Of a DNA stretch of 64,000 bases, positions 8,331 through 17,615 are shown piece after piece. The notes below the pieces were generated by a model, which saw nothing but the letters and a program-made list of their open reading frames with translations, was not told the origin of the DNA and did no database searches. The DNA is from Syntrophaceae bacterium UBA7520 (GTDB lineage: Bacteria; Desulfobacterota; Syntrophia; Syntrophales; Smithellaceae). Numbering within the stretch: the first letter of the stretch is position 1; every line of letters begins with the position of its first letter. The position numbers were made by a program, and so were the translations under genes. The stretch covers positions 1 to 64,000 of the forward strand of contig DLNC01000019.1 in assembly GCA_002478265.1 (NCBI GenBank), in the 5' to 3' direction.

Positions 8331-10238
8331 TTATTTGCTAAACTTAGTCATATTTCTCAGAATCTCGAATAATTCCCGCCTCTGATCTTGATAAAATTTT
8401 TCCGGATTTTTAACAGGCATGTCATCTTTTGTCGTTACTTTTTGAGTGGAAATACCGTTATAGTTAAACGCCGCCTTATACGCATCATCAACATAGACGA
8501 GCGTATACCAGTCCGAAAGAACCGTAAATTGACGATTTTTCGCACCCAGAAGATTGATTCCCAGGGTATATTTTTCCGCCGGCGTCGTTATCCCCAAAAG
8601 AGGCAACAACGTCGCTGGAATATCCAAATGAGCTGTTATATTATTTACTTCACGGGGAGCCATACCGGGCACCCAAAGCACCATCGGCACACGTGTCTGC
8701 TCTTCGACAAACGCGGAGCCGTGGCCCCAATGACCTTTTTCCATAAATTCTTCTCCATGGTCGCCGGTCAAGATTACTATTGTTGAATCCAAAAGCCCAT
8801 GTGTCTTCAGGTATTCAAGAATACGACCGTACTGACTATCCAGGTGATGGCAGGAGTTGATATACCGGTTTTTGATCAGACCAATGTCGCTTTTTAGATC
8901 CATGGTCGCGTAATTGAAAACTTCCAGATACGGTTTTCTGATAACGCTTTCATCAGGAAAATAATAACGCGCGTGGGGCGATTCGAAAAACATGAAAGTC
9001 ATAAAAGGGCGGCCCGGCTGCCGTTTATCAAGAAAATCGACCATGCGTGTTACGTTTTCCCGATCATGCTGCCAGCCCGCACCTGCCGCCAACTCATTCT
9101 TATCGTGGAGCAATTTACGCGGAATATGAGCAAAAATGGTTTGAGCAAACTCCGGGTAATTGAAATCAGCACTGGTAAAAATATCTATCTGGTATCCTTC
9201 CCGCATCAGAACATCCATGATTATCGGTCCTTTGTGTTCGTTAAGAAAACTGAACCAGTAATTTCCATAAAGGCCATAAAACATGGAGAACAAACCGTAA
9301 CGGGTTGTATTGGAGCTGCCGTAATGATTCATGAAGCGCACAGCTTTTTTGGAGAAAGCCCAAGTTTGGGGCATGATCTCAGGATCAAGCATGTCCGCGC
9401 GCAGAGATTCTCCTACCAGCCAGACAATATTATATTTACGGTGTTTTGGTGTTTCCGTAAGTTGGGCAAGCGGATAACGAAGCTGAATGTTCTTCGTTTC
9501 CATTTGGAAGCCCGCCTGTTCCTTTGCTTCAAGCCCTATGGATCTAGCCAGATCGTTAAACACAATCGGCACATACAAAGGAAAAGCATCAGCTGTGGTC
9601 AGCACAGGAGTATAGGCATAAAATTTACTCAAACCGTAGGTAAAACCCTGCAAGATTATAAGAATTAAAAAAGCAATCCCCGAAAGAGCAAGCCTTTTAC
9701 TATTGAAAAAGTTAAAACAAAAAATTCGAATTGATTTGATCTTCAACAGAACGGCGAGTAAAAAAATTTGCAAGACCAGAAACGCAAAGAAAATAGCGCC
9801 AAATGTCAAAAAGGAAGCGATATTGCCGCCCATGGATTCGATACCGCCCGGGGTAAAAACAAGATTCAAGACAAAACCGTTTATATGGAAACCATAAAAA
9901 CGGAAAATAAAACCGTCCGTAAAGATCAAAACCTGCAGAAACCAGGTCAAAAGCACCGCGGGGATATACAAAAACCAGTTAGGATCAACATGCCTACTGG
10001 TTAATTGCTTATTTATCAAAGGCCTTGCTAAAATAAGTTTCAGGCCTTCCAAAACCAAGATAATCGGCAGGAGATAAAGAAAATTATAGCTCAGATATAC
10101 CGCTATCGTAAATAAAACTTGTATGAAACTAATACTTTCGATTTGACGAAGAAAAACAAAACCGTTCAACAACAAAAAGAAATACGTAAGCGCCAAATAT
10201 GAATGTATCAGCTTTGAATCAATGTTTTTGTTTTGCAC
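8331..10238 (-). CDS. YejM/LtaS-like membrane sulfatase-fold protein
   Basis: Inner-membrane protein of 635 residues with about five N-terminal membrane helices and a C-terminal alkaline phosphatase/sulfatase-fold periplasmic domain. The helical part resembles DUF3413 of YejM/PbgA (for example FYGFHINGFVLNLVFTPGG). The catalytic domain starts at NIVWLVGESLRADM; the nucleophile is a Thr in SSNTTRYGLFSMFYG, as in LtaS-like enzymes, and ILTGDHGEEFMEKGHWGHG holds later metal ligands. Possible roles are phosphoglycerol or phosphoethanolamine transfer, or YejM-like LPS regulation. The start is a GTG with no clear ribosome-binding site. It heads a minus-strand envelope gene set. Confidence 0.85.
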   Translation of the reverse strand: MQNKNIDSKLIHSYLALTYFFLLLNGFVFLRQIESISFIQVLFTIAVYLSYNFLYLLPIILVLEGLKLILARPLINKQLTSRHVDPNWFLYIPAVLLTWFLQVLIFTDGFIFRFYGFHINGFVLNLVFTPGGIESMGGNIASFLTFGAIFFAFLVLQIFLLAVLLKIKSIRIFCFNFFNSKRLALSGIAFLILIILQGFTYGLSKFYAYTPVLTTADAFPLYVPIVFNDLARSIGLEAKEQAGFQMETKNIQLRYPLAQLTETPKHRKYNIVWLVGESLRADMLDPEIMPQTWAFSKKAVRFMNHYGSSNTTRYGLFSMFYGLYGNYWFSFLNEHKGPIIMDVLMREGYQIDIFTSADFNYPEFAQTIFAHIPRKLLHDKNELAAGAGWQHDRENVTRMVDFLDKRQPGRPFMTFMFFESPHARYYFPDESVIRKPYLEVFNYATMDLKSDIGLIKNRYINSCHHLDSQYGRILEYLKTHGLLDSTIVILTGDHGEEFMEKGHWGHGSAFVEEQTRVPMVLWVPGMAPREVNNITAHLDIPATLLPLLGITTPAEKYTLGINLLGAKNRQFTVLSDWYTLVYVDDAYKAAFNYNGISTQKVTTKDDMPVKNPEKFYQDQRRELFEILRNMTKFSK

Positions 10239-10474
10239 GTCTGTATTAAAATCCCGTTCTCATTTCTAAAGCGTAACGTATAATTGAATTCAGTCTTAGA
10301 ATATTTTTATTTCATCAATACGCAGTGTCTTTTCCCATTCGTTTTAAAAATATTAATCCAACTCAATAAACCACGTTCTGCTAAGCATCATTCATGCCAA
10401 GACAAAAATTACATTTAACCTGCTGATATGACGATGCTTATTATTTTATTTTGTTGCGAAAAAATAACGGAAAA

Positions 10475-10557
10475 TGTCGAATTTTCTGATGTCAAATATA
10501 GGCGTTTACTTTAATACATTAAAAAACAAGAATTTACATATTCGACAAATTTGTCGA
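10475..10557. promoter_or_regulatory. palindrome element A (TTCGACA-N4-TGTCGA)
   Basis: The palindrome TTCGACAAATTTGTCGA (10541-10557) has as its core the perfect 14-mer CGACAAATTTGTCG. The half-site TGTCGAAT lies upstream at 10475-10482, in inverted orientation to ATTCGACA at 10540-10547. Between them are blocks CAAATA, GCGTTTA, AATACATT and AAGAAT. The same blocks in the same order recur at 53448-53542. It looks like a protein binding region or a decayed structured repeat; the function is unknown. Confidence 0.55.
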
Positions 10558-10742
10558 CCGTTTTTCCTTTTATTGATTTTATCTGCCAGAAGATTAAAAT
10601 TTTAATTTTAATGGTGTTTGTTTATAATTTCCTTCGGTAATCAAATCATTTCTGTAAAGACAACATGACCGCGTATCTTAATAATCGCTTGCTTTTACGA
10701 ATCGCAAATTCAGCTTTAACTTCATATTTCTTGCTCTTCTTT

Positions 10743-10788
10743 ACAAAAAAAATAAGCCAGCTTTGGATAGAACAGCAAAGCTGGCTTA
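10743..10788 (-). terminator. Rho-independent terminator of htpX
   Basis: Read on the minus strand, a 13-bp perfect stem (10776-10788 with 10753-10765, TAAGCCAGCTTTG and its complement) with a 10-base loop is followed by a run of eight T residues. It ends the htpX transcript 26 bp after the stop codon. Confidence 0.92.
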
Positions 10789-10814
10789 GACTAATTATAT
10801 TCAATTTTGGCATT

Positions 10815-11702
10815 TTACCGGTAAGTGGATTTTTTCAGCGCCTCGATGCGGTCATCCAGCGGCGGATGACTCATGAATAAAATGGCCAGGCCGCGTTTGG
10901 ACTTGCCGGAGATGCCGAATGCCGACATCTGATCCGGCAGCGGCTGCGTAACACTCGCTTTTAATTTTTCCAGCGCGGCAATCATGCCGGGCGTGCCCGC
11001 GAGCTTGGCGCCGCCCGCGTCCGCGCGGTATTCACGGTGCCTGCTAAACCACATAACAATGATGCTGGCAAGGATGCCGAAAACAATCTGCGCGATAATC
11101 GTCGTCAGAAAAAATCCCAACCCGTGTCCTCTTTCGTTTTTCAGAATGACTCTGTCCACAAAATGCCCGACCAAGCGGGAGAAGAAAATAACAAAAGTGT
11201 TAACCACGCCCTGAATCAGCGTGAGCGTGATCATATCCCCGTTGGATACGTGACTTATTTCATGGCCCAAAACCGCTTCCACTTCTTCTCTGTTCATCAC
11301 GCGCAGCAAGCCGGAACTTACCGCCACCAAAGCATTATTTCTGTTCATACCGGTGGCAAACGCATTGGGAGCGGGAGAATCAAAAATTGCCACTTCCGGC
11401 ATGCCGATGCCCGCTGCGGCCGCCTGTTTTTTTACCGTATCCACCAGCCAGATTTCCGTGGAGCTTCTGGGATTGGTAATCACCTGCGCGCCGGTTAAAC
11501 GTTTGGCCGTCCATTTGGATATCATCAGCGAAATCAACGCGCCGCCCATGCCGAAAACCGCGGCAAAAATAAGCAGATTATACATATTCAAGTTTGTGCC
11601 GCTTTCATCGAGGATGCGATCAACGCCCAAAAGACGCAAAACGATGCTCAAAATGAAAATTACGGCGATATTGGTCAGAAGAAACAGCAAAATTCTTTTC
11701 AT
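10815..11702 (-). CDS. htpX: membrane zinc metalloprotease HtpX
   Basis: Inner-membrane M48B protease that degrades damaged membrane proteins, 295 residues. Two membrane helices lie in the first 65 residues (LLFLLTNIAVIFILSIVLRL and a second one), then the zinc motif LGHEISHVSNGDM near residue 140, two more helices, and the third zinc ligand in REYRADAGGAKLAG. The product is of the usual family length and is complete. GGAGG lies about 11 bases before the ATG. It stands alone on the minus strand with its own terminator. Confidence 0.96.
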   Translation of the reverse strand: MKRILLFLLTNIAVIFILSIVLRLLGVDRILDESGTNLNMYNLLIFAAVFGMGGALISLMISKWTAKRLTGAQVITNPRSSTEIWLVDTVKKQAAAAGIGMPEVAIFDSPAPNAFATGMNRNNALVAVSSGLLRVMNREEVEAVLGHEISHVSNGDMITLTLIQGVVNTFVIFFSRLVGHFVDRVILKNERGHGLGFFLTTIIAQIVFGILASIIVMWFSRHREYRADAGGAKLAGTPGMIAALEKLKASVTQPLPDQMSAFGISGKSKRGLAILFMSHPPLDDRIEALKKSTYR

Positions 11703-11985
11703 TTTTATTCCAAGCCTCCAATTTTATTTAAATTGCGGATATTTATAAAAAATTACTTTACACGCATCCTAATTGTAATGCCGTGTCACAGAAAGTCAAG
11801 TGTCGTAGACCTTTTCCGATAGATACGGCGGCCGGGGCAAATTTGTCAAGAAATTATTGATGTTAAGTGATATAGAGATTGCTTGAAAGTGGTATCATTG
11901 TGTGATAGTGCACTGCCTCGTAAAAAAGCTTTTAATTTTCGCGGCATGACCGCTATTTTTTTTGAGATGAAGGAGCAATAGGTAA

Positions 11986-14775
11986 ATGGATTACAAGCAA
12001 AGCCTGAATCTGCCGCAAACCGATTTTCCGATGAAGGCGAATCTGGCCCAACGTGAGCCGGAAATGCTCAAACGCTGGGAAGAAACAGGCATTTATAAGA
12101 TGATCAGGAAAAAACTCAAGGGAGCCAAACCTTTCATTCTGCACGACGGCCCCCCTTACGCCAATGGCAACATTCATCTGGGCACTGCGCTCAATAAAAT
12201 TTTGAAAGATATCGTGGTAAAAGCGAAAAACATGAGTGGCTTTGACGGCGTTTATGTGCCGGGCTGGGACTGCCACGGACTACCGATTGAACATCAGGTG
12301 GACAAGGAACTGGGGGCTAAGAAAGCAACCATGTCTCAGGCGGACAAACGCCGCGCCTGCCGCGCTTACGCCGAAAAATATGTGGGTATTCAGCGGGAGC
12401 AGTTTAAAAGACTGGGTGTTTTTGGTGAGTGGGATAACCCTTACCTGACCATGGCCTACCCATACGAGGCAGCAACGATTGCCGAATTCGGCAAGCTTTA
12501 TCTCAACGGCAGCGTTTATAAAGGTAAAAAACCTGTTTACTGGTGCGCATCATGTAAAACGGCACTGGCGGAAGCGGAAGTTGAATACGCGGATCATCAC
12601 ACGCCGTCTATTTATGTCAAATTTGCCGTGACTTCCGATATCGCCAAAGTTTTGCCGAAACTGGCCGGACAAAAAGTCAGCGTCGTTATCTGGACAACGA
12701 CCCCCTGGACGATTCCCGCCAACCTGGCCATCGCGCTCAAAGATGACTTTATTTATGCCGCGGTGAAAATTGACGGCGAGGTTTTAATTGTCGCCAAAGA
12801 CATGCTCGATTACTGCCTGGAGGCGTTCGGCTATAAAAATAAGAATTATGAAATTCTGGATGAATTCAAAGGCGCGGTTCTGGAAGGGCAAAAATGCGTT
12901 CATCCGCTGGTGAAAAGAGAAAGTGTTTTGATTCTGGCGCCTTTTGTCACGCTGGAAGCGGGCACCGGCTGCGTGCATATCGCCCCCGGCCACGGCCAGG
13001 AAGACTACGAGATCGGCCTCAAATACGGCCTGGAAAATTACGCGCCGGTGGATGACGCGGGAAAATTTACCCAAGATGTCGAGCATTTCGCCGGGCAGTT
13101 TGTCTTCGATGCCAATGACAACGTCATCAAAAAACTGAAAGAAGCAGGCGCCCTTTTAGGGCATTTTCCCATGCAGCATTCCTATCCGCACTGTTGGCGC
13201 TGCAAGCAGCCCATTATTTTCCGCTCCACCGAGCAGTGGTTTATCTCGATGGAAAAAAACGATTTGCGCAAGAAGGCGCTTGCCGCCATCAATCAGGTGC
13301 AGTGGATTCCCGCCTGGGGGCGCGACCGCATCTATGGCATGGTGGAAAATCGGCCTGACTGGTGCATTTCGCGCCAGCGCCTCTGGGGAGTGCCGATTAC
13401 CGTTTATTACTGCGCCAAGTGCAAGAATGAAGTGCTCACCAAGGAAATCCTTGATTATCTGGTGGCGTTGGTGGAAAAAGGCGGCGCGGATATCTGGTTT
13501 GAAAAAGACACCAAAGACCTGATGCCCAAAGGCAGTGCCTGTCCGCATTGCCACTCTTCCGAATTTACCAAAGAGACAAATATTCTGGATGTATGGTTTG
13601 ATTCCGGCGTCACGCACGCGGCAGTGCTGGAAAAAAGAGAAAACCTGCAATCGCCCGCGGACATGTATCTGGAGGGTTCCGATCAGCACCGCGGCTGGTT
13701 TCATTCTTCCTTGCTGGAATGCGTCGGCACAAGAGACCGCGCCCCGTATTTGAGCGTTCTGACGCACGGATTTGTCGTGGATGGCGAAGGGAAAAAAATG
13801 TCCAAATCCCTCGGCAACACCATCGAACCGCAAGAAGTCATCGAAAAACAAGGCGCGGAAATACTCAGACTCTGGGTGGCGGCGGAAGATTACACCGATG
13901 ATATCCGTATATCTGAAGAAATTCTCAAACGCCTGGTGGAGGCATACCGCCGTATCCGCAATACCGGCAGATTCATTCTGGGCAATCTTTATGATTTCAA
14001 TCCGGATCAGGATTCCGCCCCCTACGGAAAAATGGAAGAAATGGACAAATGGGCGCTGCACCGTCTGCAGGAAGTAATCAAAAGAGTCCGCGACGCCTAC
14101 GAGCGCTATCAGTTCCACGTGGTTTTTTACACTCTTTACAATTACTGCACCGTGGATTTAAGCGCGCTTTATCTGGACGTTTTAAAAGACCGGCTCTACA
14201 CCACCAAAGCAAACTCGGCGGCGAGGCGTTCCGGCCAGACGGCAATGTTTATTGTTTTAAAAGCAATGACCAGACTGCTGGCCCCCATTCTCACTTTCAC
14301 CGCGGAAGAAATCTGGAAAGCGCTGCCTGATTGGAAAGATAAAGAGACCAGCGTGCATCTGGCGCAGTTGCCGCAGGTGGATGAGCTTTACTTTAACCCC
14401 TCTCTGGGTGACAAATGGAAAACAATAATTGATGTCCGCGCGGAAATTTCCAGGGCGCTCGAACAGGCGCGCAAAGAAAAAACAATCGGGCACTCACTGG
14501 ACGCGCGCGTCAGCATCGCCGCGCCGGAAAAATTAAAGAAGCTGCTGGAGAACCATCGCCAGGACTTGCCGGCGTTTCTGATTGTTTCGCAACTGGAACT
14601 GACAGAGCCGGATAAAATCAAAAATCCATTTCAGAGCGAAGAAATCCCGGGATTGATTGTCGGCGTGGAAAAAGCGCGCGGTGAAAAATGCCAGCGCTGC
14701 TGGATTTATTCGGAATCTCTGGGGAAAGACAAACAGCATCCGCAGGTATGCGACCGCTGCCTGACCAACCTCTAG
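11986..14775 (+). CDS. ileS: isoleucyl-tRNA synthetase
   Basis: Class I aminoacyl-tRNA synthetase charging tRNA-Ile, 929 residues. The HIGH-like motif is at residues 64-67 (GNIHLGT), an editing (CP1) domain follows, the KMSKS loop is near residue 604 (EGKKMSKSLGNT), and the C-terminal zinc finger CQRCW...CDRCL ends the protein. GAAGGAGCAA precedes the ATG. lspA follows after 20 bp, the arrangement found in many Gram-negative bacteria. The sequence is complete. Confidence 0.99.
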   Translation: MDYKQSLNLPQTDFPMKANLAQREPEMLKRWEETGIYKMIRKKLKGAKPFILHDGPPYANGNIHLGTALNKILKDIVVKAKNMSGFDGVYVPGWDCHGLPIEHQVDKELGAKKATMSQADKRRACRAYAEKYVGIQREQFKRLGVFGEWDNPYLTMAYPYEAATIAEFGKLYLNGSVYKGKKPVYWCASCKTALAEAEVEYADHHTPSIYVKFAVTSDIAKVLPKLAGQKVSVVIWTTTPWTIPANLAIALKDDFIYAAVKIDGEVLIVAKDMLDYCLEAFGYKNKNYEILDEFKGAVLEGQKCVHPLVKRESVLILAPFVTLEAGTGCVHIAPGHGQEDYEIGLKYGLENYAPVDDAGKFTQDVEHFAGQFVFDANDNVIKKLKEAGALLGHFPMQHSYPHCWRCKQPIIFRSTEQWFISMEKNDLRKKALAAINQVQWIPAWGRDRIYGMVENRPDWCISRQRLWGVPITVYYCAKCKNEVLTKEILDYLVALVEKGGADIWFEKDTKDLMPKGSACPHCHSSEFTKETNILDVWFDSGVTHAAVLEKRENLQSPADMYLEGSDQHRGWFHSSLLECVGTRDRAPYLSVLTHGFVVDGEGKKMSKSLGNTIEPQEVIEKQGAEILRLWVAAEDYTDDIRISEEILKRLVEAYRRIRNTGRFILGNLYDFNPDQDSAPYGKMEEMDKWALHRLQEVIKRVRDAYERYQFHVVFYTLYNYCTVDLSALYLDVLKDRLYTTKANSAARRSGQTAMFIVLKAMTRLLAPILTFTAEEIWKALPDWKDKETSVHLAQLPQVDELYFNPSLGDKWKTIIDVRAEISRALEQARKEKTIGHSLDARVSIAAPEKLKKLLENHRQDLPAFLIVSQLELTEPDKIKNPFQSEEIPGLIVGVEKARGEKCQRCWIYSESLGKDKQHPQVCDRCLTNL

Positions 14776-14795
14776 CGCTGTCTGGAGAAATATCT

Positions 14796-15287
14796 ATGAA
14801 AAAGAACATGATAATATTTCTTGCCTGCGCCGCGGCGATCATCATTCTGGATCAGTTCACCAAGGCGCTCATCGCAAAAAAGCTTTTTATGTACGGAACA
14901 CATATTGTTGTCGATGGTTTTTTCAACCTCGTTTACGTGATGAACCCCGGCGCGGCTTTCGGATTTCTCGCGGAAATGCCGGAATTTTTCCGCTACGCTT
15001 TTTTCATCGGCATAACCCTGCTGGCTATGGCGCTGATTATTTACTTCATCATAAAGAGCGAAAAAGAGCCCTTATTGATCATCATCGCGTTATCTCTCAT
15101 TTTCGGCGGGGCGGTAGGCAACTTAATCGACCGAATAAGATTCGGCGCCGTTGTGGATTTCCTGGATTTCTATATCGGTAGCTGGCACTGGCCGGCGTTT
15201 AATGTCGCGGATTCCGCCATAACCGTGGGGGCCATATTGATGCTCTGGCAAATAATATTCCGTCGTAAAATAACAAAAGATTCATGA
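14796..15287 (+). CDS. lspA: lipoprotein signal peptidase
   Basis: Prolipoprotein signal peptidase II, an inner-membrane aspartyl protease cutting before the lipidated Cys; 163 residues with four membrane helices. Catalytic Asp motifs are GNLIDRIRFGAVVDF and FNVADSAIT. The reading frame is open further upstream inside ileS, but the ATG at 14796 with CTGGAGAA before it gives the normal N-terminus MKKNMIIFLACAA followed by LDQFTKAL. It clearly pairs with ileS as an operon, and its substrates in this window include the M48 lipoprotein. Confidence 0.97.
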   Translation: MKKNMIIFLACAAAIIILDQFTKALIAKKLFMYGTHIVVDGFFNLVYVMNPGAAFGFLAEMPEFFRYAFFIGITLLAMALIIYFIIKSEKEPLLIIIALSLIFGGAVGNLIDRIRFGAVVDFLDFYIGSWHWPAFNVADSAITVGAILMLWQIIFRRKITKDS

Positions 15288-15318
15288 TTTTGCTTTGCTT
15301 GATTGATAAAGGCAGAAA

Positions 15319-16689
15319 ATGAAACTTTATCTGACAATCCGGAATTTCCTAAGCCGGCATCTTACGCCGACCAGAATTTTTATATTCAGCTTTGCCGCAT
15401 TCATCCTGCTGGGCACGTTTTTTCTTTGGCTGCCCTTTTCCGCCTCCGGAGACGGCTTGCGCTTTATCGATGCTCTTTTTACCGCCGCCTCCGCCGTCTG
15501 TGTCACCGGCCTGACGGTGGTGGACACGGGAAAAGACCTGTCGTTGGCGGGGCAAATTATCACCATGGTGCTTTTCCAGATCGGCGGCCTGGGCATCATC
15601 ACATTTTCCGTCATCCTTTTTACGCTGATGGGCAAAGATATTTCCTTTAAAGGTCGGGAAATCTGCCAGGTTACTTTCCTGCACACCCCGCGGCGCGACT
15701 TCTTCTTTATCGTCAAAAAAGTCGTGCTTTACAGTTTTGTTATCGAAAGCATCGGCGCGGTGGTTCTCTTTTGGCGTTTCGCGCAGGATTTTACTACAGG
15801 GGCCGCTTTTTACCGCGCGCTCTATCACGCGATATCCGCCTTCAACAATGCCGGCTTCTCCCTTTTTTCCAACAGTCTGATGTCTTATCAAACAGACACG
15901 GTTATGAACATCGCCGTGATGACGCTAATTGTCCTGGGAGGCATCGGGTTCATTGTGCAAAATGAAGTGCTGGCCAGATTACGCGGACTCGAAAAAAGAC
16001 TCTCTGTTCATACTAAAATTGTTCTGATAACGACCTTTGTCCTGATTATGGTGGGCGCAATCTGTTTTTATTTTATGGAAATGGATAACGCCTTGCGGGG
16101 AGCAGGCGTAAAAACAACATTGCTTTCTTCATTATTTCAATCTATTACCGCGCGCACCGCGGGCTTCAATACCGTGGACATCGGCATTCTCACCAACTCC
16201 ACTATTCTTATCTTGATACTGCTGATGTTTATCGGCGCTTCGCCTGGCTCCACCGGCGGCGGCATCAAAACCACCAGCTTTTCTCTGTTGTTGCTTTTGG
16301 TTGTCAGCCGTTTTAAAGGCAGCGAAAACGTCAATGTCGCCAACAGAACCATCCCCCAAGAAACAATTGAAAAAACCATTTCCATCGTGCTCGCCGCCAT
16401 ATTCTTTGTGTGCCTGATCACATCTGTTTTGCTTTTTTTTGGCGGTACCGACGACACGCCCGCGGCCAGCCGCCATAAATTTGTGGAATACCTTTTTGAA
16501 ACCGTATCCGCCTTCGCGACAGTGGGACTTTCCATGGGCATTACCGATAAGCTCAACGACATTCAGAAAATTGCCATTACTTTCATGATGTTTGCCGGAC
16601 GGGTCGGCCCGCTGACGCTGGCTTTTGCTTTGTATTCGGCCCGGAAAAAAGGTATAACCTATGCCGAAGAAACAGTAATGGTGGGTTAA
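15319..16689 (+). CDS. trkH: Trk/Ktr-type potassium transporter, membrane subunit
   Basis: Potassium uptake channel subunit of the TrkH/KtrB superfamily, 456 residues. The four pore loops with filter glycines can be read: VCVTGLTVVD, AFNNAGFSLFSNS, ARTAGFNTVDI and ATVGLSMGIT. The KtrB-like length (shorter than E. coli TrkH) and the single-RCK-pair partner downstream favour a Ktr-like system. The RCK-domain gene follows 48 bp downstream, so the two form the complex. Confidence 0.94.
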   Translation: MKLYLTIRNFLSRHLTPTRIFIFSFAAFILLGTFFLWLPFSASGDGLRFIDALFTAASAVCVTGLTVVDTGKDLSLAGQIITMVLFQIGGLGIITFSVILFTLMGKDISFKGREICQVTFLHTPRRDFFFIVKKVVLYSFVIESIGAVVLFWRFAQDFTTGAAFYRALYHAISAFNNAGFSLFSNSLMSYQTDTVMNIAVMTLIVLGGIGFIVQNEVLARLRGLEKRLSVHTKIVLITTFVLIMVGAICFYFMEMDNALRGAGVKTTLLSSLFQSITARTAGFNTVDIGILTNSTILILILLMFIGASPGSTGGGIKTTSFSLLLLLVVSRFKGSENVNVANRTIPQETIEKTISIVLAAIFFVCLITSVLLFFGGTDDTPAASRHKFVEYLFETVSAFATVGLSMGITDKLNDIQKIAITFMMFAGRVGPLTLAFALYSARKKGITYAEETVMVG

Positions 16690-16737
16690 TTTATTTTTCC
16701 CGTAGGGTTTTGGCGAAAATTTAAGGAGGAAAATTAA

Positions 16738-17385
16738 ATGAAAAGAGCGATTGTCATCGGCCTGGGCATATTCGGATACAACGTCGCGCGCGATTTATTT
16801 GAAAACGGATTTGATGTTGTCGTGGTCGATAAGAACAAAGACGCCATCCAGAAAATGAAAAACTATTCCACCAAGGCGATTCTCGCGGACGGCACGGACA
16901 AGGAAGTAATGGATGAAATCGGCGTTCAGGAAGACGATGTCGCGATAATTTCCTTCGGCGAAGATCTCGCCGCCGCCACCTTAATCACGCTGCACTTAAA
17001 ACAGATGCGCGTGAAGAACATCATCGTGAAAGCGCCGAATGAGGAACACAAGATGATTCTGGAAAAAGTCGGCGCCACGGACGTCATCATCCCGGAAATG
17101 GACGTGGCCAAAAAAATTTCCAAAAGCCTCATCTCGCCCAATGTCATGGACTATATTCCCCTCTCCGAAGACTATATGATCATTGAACTTGCCCCTCCCA
17201 ACAGTTTTCTGGGCAAAACCATTGCCGAGCTGCAGTTGCGCAGCAAACATAATATCGAAGTCATTGCCGTGCGCGATGTTCTTTCCGACGCCATCCATAT
17301 GGTGCCGGCGGCGGATTTTGTCGTTAAGGACGGCGAGGTTCTCGTCGTGGTCGGCAAGGAAAAAGACATCAGAAAAATAAAATAA
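16738..17385 (+). CDS. trkA: Trk/Ktr potassium uptake regulatory subunit (RCK)
   Basis: Cytoplasmic gating subunit of the potassium transporter, 215 residues with one RCK_N and one RCK_C domain (KtrA/TrkA-like). The nucleotide-binding Rossmann motif is VIGLGIFGYNVARDLF, with the ribose-binding acidic end of strand 2 in VVVVDKNKDA; RCK_C begins around residue 140 (MIIELAPPNSFLGKTIAEL). AAGGAGG stands before the ATG. It is the second gene of the potassium operon. Confidence 0.95.
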   Translation: MKRAIVIGLGIFGYNVARDLFENGFDVVVVDKNKDAIQKMKNYSTKAILADGTDKEVMDEIGVQEDDVAIISFGEDLAAATLITLHLKQMRVKNIIVKAPNEEHKMILEKVGATDVIIPEMDVAKKISKSLISPNVMDYIPLSEDYMIIELAPPNSFLGKTIAELQLRSKHNIEVIAVRDVLSDAIHMVPAADFVVKDGEVLVVVGKEKDIRKIK

Positions 17386-17615
17386 TTTTATTAAATAATT
17401 AGAAGTGTTTTTGCGTTCTCGGCACCGGCTCATGGCAAGCAAACAGGAGAACAAAAGTCGCTTTTTGCATCTTGCGCAAACCTGATAATTATAATAGGAA
17501 TCCTCACAAGAGGCGAAATTTGCGGCATTTAATCGCTGGATTTAATGACAAATATTTAATGCATATTTAGCAACAGCTATCATAAACATATCCTTGATTA
17601 TGAAGGGGGGGCAAA

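Larger units (their letters stand above)
10239..10814. other. gene-free AT-rich stretch, 576 bp
   Basis: No credible coding sequence: the only open frame (10665-10880, plus strand) runs through the htpX terminator and into htpX. The stretch holds the htpX terminator, the half-site TGTCGAAT (10475-10482) and the palindrome around 10541-10557, both listed separately. It is the upstream region of the sulfatase gene and may hold its promoter, but no convincing -35/-10 pair was found. Confidence 0.7.

Noticed and set aside
10665..10880. 71-codon open frame on the plus strand
   Set aside because: It runs through the htpX terminator and into the 3' end of htpX, has no ribosome-binding site and no protein-like pattern.
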